42,508 nucleotides of DNA from contig USIB01000005.1 in NCBI GenBank assembly GCA_900554615.1, forward strand, positions 1-42,508, written 5' to 3'. The DNA comes from an uncultured Mycoplasmatota bacterium. Lineage in GTDB: Bacteria; Bacillota_I; Bacilli_A; RF39; UBA660. The position numbers were made by a program, and so were the translations under genes. This document shows positions 8,809-17,429 of the stretch, in pieces. A model generated the notes under the pieces. That model was not told where the DNA came from, did not search any database, and saw only the letters and a list, made by a program, of their open reading frames with translations. Each line of letters starts with the position of its first letter. Positions within the stretch are counted from its first letter, which is position 1.

Positions 8809-9384
8809 TTATTTTGTATTCATACCATTATAAATATTTTTTAATTTAACAACATCATAATTAACAAAATCCTCAATTAAATTATCAAGTTTACTATAAA
8901 CCTCATCTAAAATAGTTCTCTCTTCTTTATTAAATTTTCCAAGTACACAATCAATAGCCTGTATAGAGTTATTTTCCCCACTAATGCCAATCTTAAACCT
9001 AACATAATCTTGCGTTCCCAGACAATTAGTAATACTTTTAACACCATTATGACCACCACTAGAGCTATTATTAACAATCCTAATTTTGCCTAAAGTCATA
9101 TCCAAATCATCATGCATTATCAAAATATCTTTAATATCAACATCATAAAAATCAACAATCTCTTTTACAGCATTTCCTGATAAATTCATATAAGTCAAAG
9201 GTTTAACAACAATAACCTTTTCTCCATTTATATTAACATCAAAAATATCTGCTTCAAACTTTCTTTCCGTTTTAAAGTTACAATTATACTTCTTAGCAAA
9301 CATATCAGCAAGTTCAAAACCAATATTATGTCTTGTATTTTCATATTCCTTTCCAGGATTACCAAGTCCTACCACCAACTTCAC
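8809..9384 (-). CDS. pth: Peptidyl-tRNA hydrolase
   Basis: 191 aa. Releases tRNA from prematurely dropped peptidyl-tRNAs. Signature VVGLGNPGKEYENTRHNIGF contains the substrate Asn and catalytic His. Other conserved blocks are PLTYMNLSG and HDDLDMTLGKI with SSSGGHNG. The frame can begin at a TTG nine bases upstream, but that TTG is one base after AAGGAGG. The GTG at 9384, ten bases from it, gives the family's usual N-terminus (MKLVVGLG), so I use GTG. The ribosome site lies in the 3' end of rsmI, suggesting coupling. Confidence 0.96.
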   Translation of the reverse strand: MKLVVGLGNPGKEYENTRHNIGFELADMFAKKYNCNFKTERKFEADIFDVNINGEKVIVVKPLTYMNLSGNAVKEIVDFYDVDIKDILIMHDDLDMTLGKIRIVNNSSSGGHNGVKSITNCLGTQDYVRFKIGISGENNSIQAIDCVLGKFNKEERTILDEVYSKLDNLIEDFVNYDVVKLKNIYNGMNTK

Positions 9385-9389
9385 AATAA

Positions 9390-10226
9390 TCAATCCTCCT
9401 TATGATATTCTTTATATATTTCATTTTTAGGTACATTTCTTTCCTTAGCAACTTTTTTAATAGATGACATAACATCAAGACCAGCATTAATATATAAGTT
9501 AACAGCATCTTTTATAGAAATACTAAAATCAATATTTTTATCACCACATCCACTTACAACAATAACAAATTCCCCCTTTTCAGGAATATTAGCAATTAAA
9601 TCATTAATCTTACCACGATATATAGTTTCAAATTTCTTAGTAATCTCTCTAGAAATACTAATATCTCTATTTCCAAAAATCTCTAACATCATATTAAGAG
9701 TTTTCAAAATACGATGTGGAGCTTCATAAAAAATCATAGTATATTCATTATCTTTAAGCATTTCAAGTTCATCTCTACGTTTAGAATCTTTACTATTTAA
9801 AAAGCCATAAAATAAAAAAGGTTGTGAAGAAATACCAGAAGAAATTAATGCTGGCACAAATGCAGTAGCACCAGGAATAGCAATAACATTATAATTATTA
9901 TCACTAATATACTTAACAGTCTTATATCCAGGATCACTTATAATGGGAGTTCCTCTATCAGTAACTAACCCAACAGATTTCCCATTCTTCAAGTATTCTA
10001 GTACTTTTTCTTTCAAAATATCTTCGTTATGATCATGTAAAGAAATAAGTTTCTTTTTAATGCCAAAATTATTAAGCAAATTAAGAGTTACTCTAGTATC
10101 CTCGGAAAAAATAACTTCAACTTCCTCCAATACTTTAACTGCCCTATAAGTAATATCTTCCAAATTACCAATAGGAGTAGGAATCAAATATAAACTAGGA
10201 CTATTATCATAACTATTTTGAATCAT
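9390..10226 (-). CDS. rsmI: 16S rRNA (cytidine1402-2'-O)-methyltransferase RsmI
   Basis: 278 aa from the ATG at 10226, which has GGAG 9 bases upstream. The longer frame to 10283 would run further into the upstream gene and adds unlikely Met/Lys residues. SAM-dependent tetrapyrrole-methylase fold: LYLIPTPIGNLEDITYRA, SEDTRVT, LVTDRGTPIISDPGY, IPGATAFVPALISSG and MIFYEAPHRI are classic. Methylates the ribose of C1402 in the P-site of 16S rRNA. Overlaps the methyltransferase gene upstream by 14 bp; ends in TGA. Confidence 0.96.
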   Translation of the reverse strand: MIQNSYDNSPSLYLIPTPIGNLEDITYRAVKVLEEVEVIFSEDTRVTLNLLNNFGIKKKLISLHDHNEDILKEKVLEYLKNGKSVGLVTDRGTPIISDPGYKTVKYISDNNYNVIAIPGATAFVPALISSGISSQPFLFYGFLNSKDSKRRDELEMLKDNEYTMIFYEAPHRILKTLNMMLEIFGNRDISISREITKKFETIYRGKINDLIANIPEKGEFVIVVSGCGDKNIDFSISIKDAVNLYINAGLDVMSSIKKVAKERNVPKNEIYKEYHKED

Positions 10227-10953
10227 GCGTATCATCTCCAAACATATTTTTAATTTCATCAACATAATTACCATCTTCATCATACACGAATAAAGGTGAA
10301 AGCATCTTTAATCCAGTCTTCCCACCCTTTACACATTCAATGAGCATAAGATCACTATTTTTACCAACTTTAGGATAAATAAACCTAATCTTTTTCGCAA
10401 TAAAACCATAATTTTTCATAATATCAAGTATTTCAATTAACCTTTCAGTTCTATGAACTAACGCAAGTCTGCCACCTGTCTTAAGAATCTTTTTGCTTAC
10501 CATAAAAATATCATTTAAGTTTAAATACTTTTCATGACGAGCAATTGCTTTAATAGAATTGTCATTTTCAAAAAAACTATTAGAAGTATTAAAATATGGA
10601 GGATTACAAGTAATAACATCAAAAAAATCACTCGAAAACAAATTATTAACATTTCTAGCATCGTCATTAATAAGAGTTATCTGCTTGTCCATAGAATTTT
10701 CATTAACAGATAAAACACCTAAATCATATATCTCTTTTTGAATTTCAACACCATATATTTTAGCCTTTGTTCTGTATGTCAAAAGCATAGGAATTGGTGC
10801 ATTACCAGTAGCAATATCTAAAATATTTCTATCCCTCAAATTAATAGTAACAAAGTTAGATAAAAGCAAAGAATCCAAAGACATTTTAAAGTATTCAGTA
10901 TCTTGATAAATATAAGCATCTTTAAAATTAAGTAAACTATTCTTTACTATCAT
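10213..10953 (-). CDS. tRNA1(Val)-type adenine-N6 methyltransferase (YabB/TrmN6-like)
   Basis: 246 aa Rossmann-fold SAM methyltransferase. The SAM-binding segment ILDIATGNAPIPMLL is at ~45-60, and the N6-adenine catalytic motif NPPYF follows ITC at ~115. The C-terminal part matches the TrmN6/YabB layout (GGRLALVHRTERL). In Bacillus this gene, yabB, sits between yaaT/yabA and yabC (rsmI), exactly as here but with yabA missing. Probable target A37 of a tRNA-Val, inferred from E. coli TrmN6. Its start overlaps ricT by 17 bp. Confidence 0.85.
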   Translation of the reverse strand: MIVKNSLLNFKDAYIYQDTEYFKMSLDSLLLSNFVTINLRDRNILDIATGNAPIPMLLTYRTKAKIYGVEIQKEIYDLGVLSVNENSMDKQITLINDDARNVNNLFSSDFFDVITCNPPYFNTSNSFFENDNSIKAIARHEKYLNLNDIFMVSKKILKTGGRLALVHRTERLIEILDIMKNYGFIAKKIRFIYPKVGKNSDLMLIECVKGGKTGLKMLSPLFVYDEDGNYVDEIKNMFGDDTHDSK

Positions 10954-11716
10954 TAATATTCACTTCCACGATTTCATTATCAACAAGAACTTTATATTTA
11001 CCAATTAACGGATCAGATGAAACTACTTTACCTTCTAAATTATTAATATTAACCTTCTTTCCAACAACAGGAACCGCTTTTCTTGCTTCAGTATATAACT
11101 CATTCTCATAATTTAAACAACAAAGTAATCTTCCACAAACACCATTAATTTTAGAAGGATTTAAAGCAATGCCTTGATTTTTAGCCATATTAATAGAAAC
11201 AGTATCAAAATTACTTAAAAAAGAACTACAACATAAAATTCTTCCACAAGGACCAATTCCTCCTATATCTTTTGCTTTATCTCTAACACCAATTTGCCTA
11301 AGTTCAATTCTAGTTTTTAAAATTGAGCCTAAATCTTTGGCTAATTTTCTAAAATCAATACGTTCATCAGCTAAAAATCTAAATACTAACTGACTCTTAT
11401 CAAAATTATAACTAGCATCTATAATATTCATATTAAGATCATATTTATCAGCAAGTTTTCTACACTTATCTAATGCAATTTTTTCATCTTGAATATTTCT
11501 TAAATTTTGTTGAAAATCTCTTTTAGAAGCAATCCTAACAACCTCTAAAAAATCATCATTATCAACATTATACTCTTTTAAGTCAACAACTTTACCAAAT
11601 CTAAGTCCTCTATCAGTATTAACAACAACTGTAATATTATTTTTCAAATTTAAACCATTAGGATTAAAATAATAAACCCTACCATCACCATTAAACTTAA
11701 CGCCTACAATTTTCAT
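10937..11716 (-). CDS. ricT: PSP1-domain regulator RicT (YaaT)
   Basis: 259 aa. PSP1 C-terminal domain with the Cys signatures GPCGRILCCSSFL and GRLLCCLNYE. In Bacillus RicT forms the RicA-RicF-RicT (Y-complex), which carries Fe-S clusters, acts with RNase Y in mRNA processing, and affects Spo0A phosphorylation and competence. That is relevant to the Spo0A-box/comK signals in this window. Follows holB with a 4-bp overlap, as in Bacillus. Confidence 0.92.
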   Translation of the reverse strand: MKIVGVKFNGDGRVYYFNPNGLNLKNNITVVVNTDRGLRFGKVVDLKEYNVDNDDFLEVVRIASKRDFQQNLRNIQDEKIALDKCRKLADKYDLNMNIIDASYNFDKSQLVFRFLADERIDFRKLAKDLGSILKTRIELRQIGVRDKAKDIGGIGPCGRILCCSSFLSNFDTVSINMAKNQGIALNPSKINGVCGRLLCCLNYENELYTEARKAVPVVGKKVNINNLEGKVVSSDPLIGKYKVLVDNEIVEVNINDSKE

Positions 11717-12651
11717 ATATTATCACCACACATATCTATAATCAACTTATCAACAAGTAAATTAATATTTAAATTATATCGAATATCATTCTTAGCATCA
11801 TCTAAACAATCAATTTTTTGACACAACTTAATTATATCATTTTTTTCAGCAACAGTATTAATAAAGTCACAATAATCACTAAAAAAAATTAAACTAAGTT
11901 TAGAAATATACCTAATCACATCATAATAAAACAGAATCATTAAATCCATAGAAATAATATAATAATCTCTATCTTTAAAGTTATTATGTATTAATTTTTT
12001 TACATATATAATTGTATCAATACCAAAAAATTCTATACTCTTAATAATTTCAATAACAATATTAATAAAATTATTTTTATCTATAACAGAACTATCAAAA
12101 AATTCATAACTATCAAGAATATTAGATAAATTATCAACAGTATCTAAGGAATAAACCATTTTATTTAATTTAATAACTTGACACCTAGAAACAATAGTAG
12201 GTAAAAGCAAATTAAAATTATCTACTACCAATATTGCAATAATATCATCAACAGGCTCCTCCAAAAATTTCAATATTGAATTTGCTGTTTGAACATTCAT
12301 TTTTTCAGCAGATTTTATAATGTAAACTTTTCTCTTTCCTTCAATTGCTTTATTATTAAATTCAGCCTGTAAATCTAATAATTGATTTTTTTTAATCCAT
12401 AAGCCATCAGGCTTAATCATCTTTACATCAATGTAATTGCCATCATCTATTCTTTTACAAATATTATTGATAGAATCTTTGTCATTAATATCAAAACAAA
12501 TAATCTCTTTAACAAAATCATAAACAATATTCATAACAGAAGGATTTCCATTAGAATCAAAAATATATGCATGAGAAAGCCTACTATTATTAATAGCATT
12601 CATCGCAATTCTATAAAATATAGGTTGTCCATCCTTATAACATTCTAACAT
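11713..12651 (-). CDS. holB: DNA polymerase III delta' subunit
   Basis: 312 aa. Clamp-loader subunit partnering DnaX. The N-terminal AAA+-like domain carries SRLSHAYIF, and the P-loop region has degenerated (SNGNPSVM). Sensor region KMNVQTANSILKFLEEP followed by TIVSRCQVIKL is typical of delta'. The C-terminal region is Ile/Asp/Asn-rich and poorly conserved, as usual for HolB. ATG at 12651 behind GAGAGGTG. tmk, yaaQ and yaaR, which precede holB in Bacillus, are missing. Confidence 0.9.
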   Translation of the reverse strand: MLECYKDGQPIFYRIAMNAINNSRLSHAYIFDSNGNPSVMNIVYDFVKEIICFDINDKDSINNICKRIDDGNYIDVKMIKPDGLWIKKNQLLDLQAEFNNKAIEGKRKVYIIKSAEKMNVQTANSILKFLEEPVDDIIAILVVDNFNLLLPTIVSRCQVIKLNKMVYSLDTVDNLSNILDSYEFFDSSVIDKNNFINIVIEIIKSIEFFGIDTIIYVKKLIHNNFKDRDYYIISMDLMILFYYDVIRYISKLSLIFFSDYCDFINTVAEKNDIIKLCQKIDCLDDAKNDIRYNLNINLLVDKLIIDMCGDNI

Positions 12652-12661
12652 AATTCACCTC

Positions 12662-12850
12662 TCATAAAACAAATATTGAAAATAAACAAAGTGCTATAAT
12701 AGCAGGAAGACCAAAAAGAGAAACAATAATCACATTAAAAACATTAATAGGTATAGTAATTCCAATCGGAAAAATAATAACATTATAAGCATAAATAAAT
12801 AATATAGAAATAATAATTCTTTTAATAACAAAAATAATTTTTTTTATCAT
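12662..12850 (-). CDS. bofA: BofA-like pro-sigma-K processing inhibitor family protein
   Basis: 62 aa with two hydrophobic helices (~5-28 and ~36-60). The central segment IGITIPINVFNVIIVSLFGLP matches the family pattern of Gly-x-x-IPIN-x-F followed by a helix and G-x-P. BofA holds the SpoIVFB protease inactive in the outer forespore membrane. Its position directly after recR is the Bacillus position (recR-yaaL-bofA). Start with GGTGAATT upstream. The call rests on one motif plus synteny. Confidence 0.75.
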   Translation of the reverse strand: MIKKIIFVIKRIIISILFIYAYNVIIFPIGITIPINVFNVIIVSLFGLPAIIALCLFSIFVL

Positions 12851-12883
12851 AATTCACCAATAAAATATATGATAAAAATAAAG

Positions 12884-13477
12884 TTATATGTCTTTCCTTC
12901 CTTCTAAAGCAAACTCAAGAGTCATAGCATCAATATAATCAATATCAGTCCCTATTGGAATACCTGTAGCAATTCTAGTAATTTTAACATTCTTACTACT
13001 TAAAATCTTTTTAATATACTGCATAGTAGTTTCCCCTTCAATAGAAGGCTTTAATGCAAGTATAATTTCTTCAACATTTTCCTTATCTATTCTAGAAACT
13101 AGACTAGAAATATTAACATCATCAGGACCAATTCCTTCAAGAGGAGAAATAAGTCCACCTAAAACATGATACTTTCCTTTGTAAATATTAATTTTTTCAA
13201 ACAATGCAATATCTTTAGCCTTTTCAACAACAAAAATTATCTTACTATTTCTATTAGAATCAGAACAAATATTACAAACAGAATCTTCAGTAATATTTCC
13301 ACAAATAGAACAATTACTTAATTTATCCCTAACTGAAATAATAGCATCAGAAAAAGAAGTAAGTTTCTCTTTATCAAAACAAATCAATGAAAAAACAAGT
13401 CTCTCTGCTGTTTTCTCACCTATACCAGGTAAATCTTTAAAACAATCAATAAGATTTTTAATACTATTAGGATACAT
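12884..13477 (-). CDS. recR: Recombination mediator RecR
   Basis: 197 aa, normal length. N-terminal helix-hairpin-helix (DLPGIGEKTAERL), four-Cys zinc finger (CSICGN...CNICSD), TOPRIM domain (IIFVVEKAKDIALFE) and a C-terminal Walker-B-like segment (EIILALKPSIEGETT). With RecF (present here) and RecO it loads RecA on gapped DNA. Starts 2 bp after the ybaB stop, with a weak ribosome site, so probably coupled. Confidence 0.96.
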   Translation of the reverse strand: MYPNSIKNLIDCFKDLPGIGEKTAERLVFSLICFDKEKLTSFSDAIISVRDKLSNCSICGNITEDSVCNICSDSNRNSKIIFVVEKAKDIALFEKINIYKGKYHVLGGLISPLEGIGPDDVNISSLVSRIDKENVEEIILALKPSIEGETTMQYIKKILSSKNVKITRIATGIPIGTDIDYIDAMTLEFALEGRKDI

Positions 13478-13478
13478 A

Positions 13479-13775
13479 TTAAATCAATCCATTAAACATA
13501 CTACTATATTTACCAAGTTTATTTTGCTTATCTCGTTCCATATTTTCAATTGCATTATTAATAGCAACTAAAATCATATCTTCTAATAATTCCTTATCAT
13601 CGTCTTCCATACTATCAAAATCAATTTTTATAGAAATAAGTTTATTATTACCACCAATAACAGCAGTAACAAGTTGTGACTTACCTTCATAAGTTTTACT
13701 TTCTAACTCACTTTGAGTTTTTTCAATATCCTTTTGCATTTTTTTAGCCTGCATCATTAAAGCTTGCATATTCAT
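13479..13775 (-). CDS. ybaB: YbaB/EbfC nucleoid-associated protein (YaaK)
   Basis: 98 aa from the ATG at 13775, ten bases after GGAG. A TTG three codons earlier gives a longer frame without a suitable site. Starts MNMQALMMQAKKMQKDIEK with an amphipathic helix, then the conserved strand VTAVIGGNNKLISIKID. A small dimeric DNA-binding protein always found between dnaX and recR. Confidence 0.93.
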   Translation of the reverse strand: MNMQALMMQAKKMQKDIEKTQSELESKTYEGKSQLVTAVIGGNNKLISIKIDFDSMEDDDKELLEDMILVAINNAIENMERDKQNKLGKYSSMFNGLI

Positions 13776-13793
13776 TATAATCAATCTCCTTTT

Positions 13794-15464
13794 CTATTTA
13801 TATTCAATAACATTTTCTCCTACTAAGTCAATTAAATCATCAATAGAAGAAGAGTTATCTATACCATTATTATTAACATTAGAATTAATATCTTTAACAT
13901 AATATTTAATACCATTTTTTAAATCACTAATATATTTATTTTTTATATTAATCCATTTATTACTATCAACAGCAACAACATACACTTTATAATTAAATAA
14001 CTTTTCAAACAATTTTTCCACTATTTCTAAATTAGAGTTAATTCTATCAACAATAGATAAAGTATTACTTTCCAATATAATGTATTTCTTTGAGCCAACA
14101 ACAATATTACAATCCTTAAGTAATCCAGAAACTACAGAAAAATCAGAATCATCTAAAAAATCATCTATTCCGTTCCATTTAGATTTAAAATAACTAAGAT
14201 CCTGTTTAGAAGCAAGCGCCAAAGCATTATTAATACGGATTTCCTCATCTTGTAAACTTAATTTATCATTATTTTTAATCTCATTTTTAGTAACTTCTTT
14301 AACAAGATTACTATCATCATCTTGAACATTACTCTTTAAATCCATATTACTATAATCAGAAGTACTATTACTATTTAATTCAGCATTATCACTAAAGTTC
14401 AAATCCGAATATTTCAAGATAGAAGTCATAAATATAATAGAACTATGACTAGAAATCTTAATATTATTCTGAACAACATTTAAACTTTCAATCAATTTAT
14501 ATAAATCAGTGTTTTCATACATATCCGCTATCAATTTAACATATTCATTCTTAGTAGCAATATTAGAAAGAACATTAGCATTTTTATATAAAATAACATC
14601 TTTAAGAAATATCAATAACTCTTCTAAAAACTTATTAATATCTTTACCAGAAGCATTTAAATCATCAATAAATTCAATAATTTTTACTTTATCATTATTA
14701 ATAATATAGGTAAGTAAATTAAACAATTCAGCATAAGAAACAGACCCATTAACCTTATAAACATCATCAATTTTAATATCATCAGAAGAATACGCAACTA
14801 ATTGATCTAAAAAATTAATAGCATCTCTCATACCACCATCTGATAATCTTGCAATTTCAAATAAAGAATCATTATCAATAGAAATATCCTCCAACTTACA
14901 TATTTCAGATAGTCTTGCCACAATTTTTGCATCATCTATTTTTGAAAATCTAAACTTTTGACATCTAGAAGCAATAGTTAAAGGAATCTTATGCGGCTCA
15001 GTAGTAGCCAAAATAAATATAACATGACTTGGAGGTTCTTCAAGAGTCTTTAAAAGAGCATTAAAAGCCTGTGTAGTTAACATATGAACTTCATCTATAA
15101 TATAGACCTTATATTTGGCATTTGAAGGAACAAGATTAATTTTATCCCTTAATTCTCTAATTTCATCAACACCATTATTTGAAGCAGCATCTATTTCAAC
15201 AATATCATTACTATTTAAATAATTCAAACAATTATAACACTTACCACAAGGATTACCATCAATCAAATTATCACAATTAACCAATCTAGCAATAATTTTA
15301 GCAATAGTAGTCTTTCCAGTACCTCTAGGTCCACAAAAAAGATAAGCATGTGATATCTTACCAGAAATAATAGCATTTTTTAAAACAGTCACAACTTCTT
15401 CTTGACCATAAACACTATTAAAATCAACAGGTCTATATTTTCTATATAATGCTAAATAACTCAT
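13794..15464 (-). CDS. dnaX: DNA polymerase III subunits gamma/tau
   Basis: 556 aa from the ATG at 15464 (GTGGAGG upstream; the frame extends 6 codons further). AAA+ clamp loader: YLALYRKYRPVDFNSVYGQE, Walker A GPRGTGKTTIAK, zinc site CGKCYNCL, Walker B IIDEVHML, SRC sensor ASRCQKFRF. Domain III follows to ~residue 370. After an acidic, Asn/Ser-rich linker the C-terminal tau part is divergent. I saw no clear A-rich slippery site for a programmed gamma frameshift. Confidence 0.96.
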   Translation of the reverse strand: MSYLALYRKYRPVDFNSVYGQEEVVTVLKNAIISGKISHAYLFCGPRGTGKTTIAKIIARLVNCDNLIDGNPCGKCYNCLNYLNSNDIVEIDAASNNGVDEIRELRDKINLVPSNAKYKVYIIDEVHMLTTQAFNALLKTLEEPPSHVIFILATTEPHKIPLTIASRCQKFRFSKIDDAKIVARLSEICKLEDISIDNDSLFEIARLSDGGMRDAINFLDQLVAYSSDDIKIDDVYKVNGSVSYAELFNLLTYIINNDKVKIIEFIDDLNASGKDINKFLEELLIFLKDVILYKNANVLSNIATKNEYVKLIADMYENTDLYKLIESLNVVQNNIKISSHSSIIFMTSILKYSDLNFSDNAELNSNSTSDYSNMDLKSNVQDDDSNLVKEVTKNEIKNNDKLSLQDEEIRINNALALASKQDLSYFKSKWNGIDDFLDDSDFSVVSGLLKDCNIVVGSKKYIILESNTLSIVDRINSNLEIVEKLFEKLFNYKVYVVAVDSNKWINIKNKYISDLKNGIKYYVKDINSNVNNNGIDNSSSIDDLIDLVGENVIEYK

Positions 15465-15514
15465 AAACACCTCCACATACATTCAATATTATAACATAAA
15501 AAAAGCAAAAATTA

Positions 15515-15943
15515 TCATTTTTTTCGTTTTTTTTCAAAAAAAGAAGATAACATTTTTGAACACTCATCATTTTGAATGTTTTTTATTGAAATTGCTGACT
15601 TTATACAATTTTTATCATACATTTGTACGCCATTAAAAGCAGTGCCATAATACACCTCTTTTATACGACTTTCAATAATTGCCCCCATACACATCATACA
15701 AGGCTCTAAAGTAACATATAACGAGCATCCTTCTAGCCTCCAACTTTTAAGTTTTCCACAAGCTTCATTAATAGCAACAATTTCAGCATGCATAATAGCA
15801 TTATTTTCACTTTCTTTTCTATTATATCCACAGGCAATTAGTTCATCTCCTCGATAAATAGCACAACCAACAGGAATTTCATCAATTTCAAGGGCTTTTT
15901 TAGCTTGAAAAATAGCAATTTCTAACTTATCAACATCACTCAT
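15515..15943 (-). CDS. tadA: tRNA-specific adenosine deaminase
   Basis: 142 aa. Converts A34 to inosine in tRNA-Arg(ACG). Zinc and catalytic residues: HAEIVAINEA (His and proton-shuttle Glu) and PCMMCMGAI (two Cys). I start at the ATG at 15943, with GGAGG nine bases upstream. A longer frame from 15976 begins MFHVEHMEEII, but those first codons are simply a parS palindrome read through (TTTCACGTGGAACA), so the extension is not real. Position before dnaX is as in Bacillus. The SRP RNA gene normally found between the two lies elsewhere (17.2 kb). Confidence 0.95.
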   Translation of the reverse strand: MSDVDKLEIAIFQAKKALEIDEIPVGCAIYRGDELIACGYNRKESENNAIMHAEIVAINEACGKLKSWRLEGCSLYVTLEPCMMCMGAIIESRIKEVYYGTAFNGVQMYDKNCIKSAISIKNIQNDECSKMLSSFFEKKRKK

Positions 15944-15959
15944 AATTATTTCCTCCATA

Positions 15960-17172
15960 TGTTCCACGTGAAACATATAAAAATAGTATCATAATACTAA
16001 TTAATTCTCAAATATCGCTTAATTTTTAATAAAAAAAGAATATGTGATGTGGATAACTTATGTTTCACGTGAAACATAAGTTAACATAAGCACATAATTA
16101 TACTATTTTAATAAATTAACATAATCGATTAATAATTCAATTATTGTAAAAAACAAATTTCAATTTAATAATGATAAATTGTTGATAGATTCATGTTCCA
16201 CGTGGAACATTACTTCATTTATAAATATTTTTAGTATTTTTATAAATAAAAACAATTAATTAAAAATTTTACTATTATAATAATTTTCATTAAAAAAATT
16301 AATTCAATTAATATAATGATATTTTATATTTTTGTAAGAAAAGTAATTGTTTAATACTAATTATTACCTGTGGATAATCAATGTTTCACGTGAAACATAA
16401 ATCTTTTTTTAATAAAATATTATAAATTAAGGCATTTATTCCATAATGATTAATATATTTATAAAAAATAAAGTTTAGTATTTAAATATAATTTAATTTA
16501 ATTATTTATTAATAACTCATATTATATTTAAAACATAATTTTTCTCATACAAAATCATATTATTATAAATAAAATATCATAATTAATTTATAATTTAGTA
16601 ATTATTATCAACTGTTGATAGATTTATGTTTCACGTGAAACATTACTATTTTTATAAAAAAAATAATTAATAATTCATTATTATAATAATCATTTATTAA
16701 ATAAAATTAATATAATTATTCTTTTGAAAAAAATCTATTTAAAGTTAATCACACTGTTAATAACTATGTTTCACGTGGAACATTAATTTAATTATTGCAT
16801 TTTAAAAATAATATAAATATTCTATTAATTTAAAATTATTTTTTAATTTTATTATAATTAAATATATAATAAATAATCTACTAAAACCTATGTTTCACGT
16901 GAAACACAATTAATTACTCATATTATAGCAATTATTATGATTAATTATATTAATAATATATTTATCTAACCTAAATATTAAAATAATTTATCATAACATT
17001 TCACAATATCTGTGGATAAATAACGTTTCACGTGAAACATATAATTACATAAACAATAATTATATTACTTTTATAAATTAAAATAATTAATTAACAATTA
17101 AATTAATATAAAAAACCATTAATAATTTAACAACAATAAAATTGTTGATAGATTCATGTTCCACGTGAAACA
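15960..17172. promoter_or_regulatory. Array of nine parS sites (ParB/Spo0J centromere) in a 1.2-kb gene-free AT-rich region
   Basis: Nine 16-mers match the parS consensus TGTTYCACGTGRAACA: 15960, 16061, 16194, 16382, 16627, 16767, 16892, 17024 (first base C instead of T) and 17157. All but the first start have the same general spacing, 101-245 bp and mostly 125-140 bp. Between them is AT-rich DNA with no credible gene. In seven of nine, a DnaA-box-like word sits just before parS: exact TGTGGATAA at 16048, 16369 and 17011, each with a 4-bp gap; TGTTGATAG at 16180, 16613 and 17143, each with a 5-bp gap; TGTTAATAA at 16755 with a 3-bp gap. parS is the CTP-dependent loading site for ParB and hence SMC. 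No parB or parA gene lies in this window. Confidence 0.95.
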
Positions 17173-17206
17173 TTGCTAGTTAAAACACCTATCAACAATA
17201 AAAAAA

Positions 17207-17280
17207 GATACACACATTAAATAAGTGTTAAAGCTGCTGACTTCCGTCCCTGACTTGTTTCCACCATTTAATGTTGTATC
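17207..17280 (-). ncRNA. ffs: Signal recognition particle RNA, small (4.5S-like) form
   Basis: The minus strand contains the SRP domain-IV core GTCAGGGACGGAAGTCAGCA, with the GGAA tetraloop and the conserved symmetric loop that binds Ffh. The ends pair (GATACAACATTAAAT with ATTTAATGTGTGTATC), giving an ~74-nt single hairpin closed by a run of seven Ts at 17200-17206. A near-perfect promoter precedes it. Bacillus has a 271-nt SRP RNA with an Alu domain; this one has none. It targets membrane and secreted proteins via Ffh/FtsY. Ends are estimated to within a few bases. Confidence 0.93.
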
Positions 17281-17287
17281 AACAGGT

Positions 17288-17316
17288 ATTATATAACAAT
17301 TCAAAAATATAGTCAA
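17288..17316 (-). promoter_or_regulatory. Strong sigma-A promoter of ffs
   Basis: Minus strand TTGACT (17311-17316), 17-bp spacer, TATAAT (17288-17293); start expected ~7 bp on, at the SRP RNA 5' end. Confidence 0.85.
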
Positions 17317-17317
17317 C

Positions 17318-17357
17318 ATAGTCAAATAAACATATATATGTATGTTTATTTGACTAT
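17318..17357. other. Perfect 17-bp inverted repeat upstream of ffs
   Basis: ATAGTCAAATAAACATA (17318-17334) and its exact complement (17341-17357) with a 6-nt loop, directly abutting the ffs -35. No T-tract follows. It may end gyrA read-through or be an operator; function unknown. Confidence 0.6.
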
Positions 17358-17429
17358 AAACTACATATATTAAAAGGTTTTATAAAATTAACAATTACTT
17401 AATTGCAATTAAAATTTAGTAATAAAATT

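Noticed and set aside
15944..15976. Longer TadA beginning MFHVEHMEEII
   Set aside because: Those codons are a parS palindrome; the ATG at 15943 has a proper GGAGG site and the family-typical N-terminus.
15960..17172. CRISPR-like regularly spaced repeats
   Set aside because: The repeats are 16-bp self-complementary parS sites with 101-245 bp AT-rich spacing; no cas genes and no uniform spacers.
15977..17200. A plasmid-type replication/partition origin inserted in the chromosome
   Set aside because: No rep, parA or parB genes adjoin; flanks are intact conserved chromosome (gyrA, tadA).
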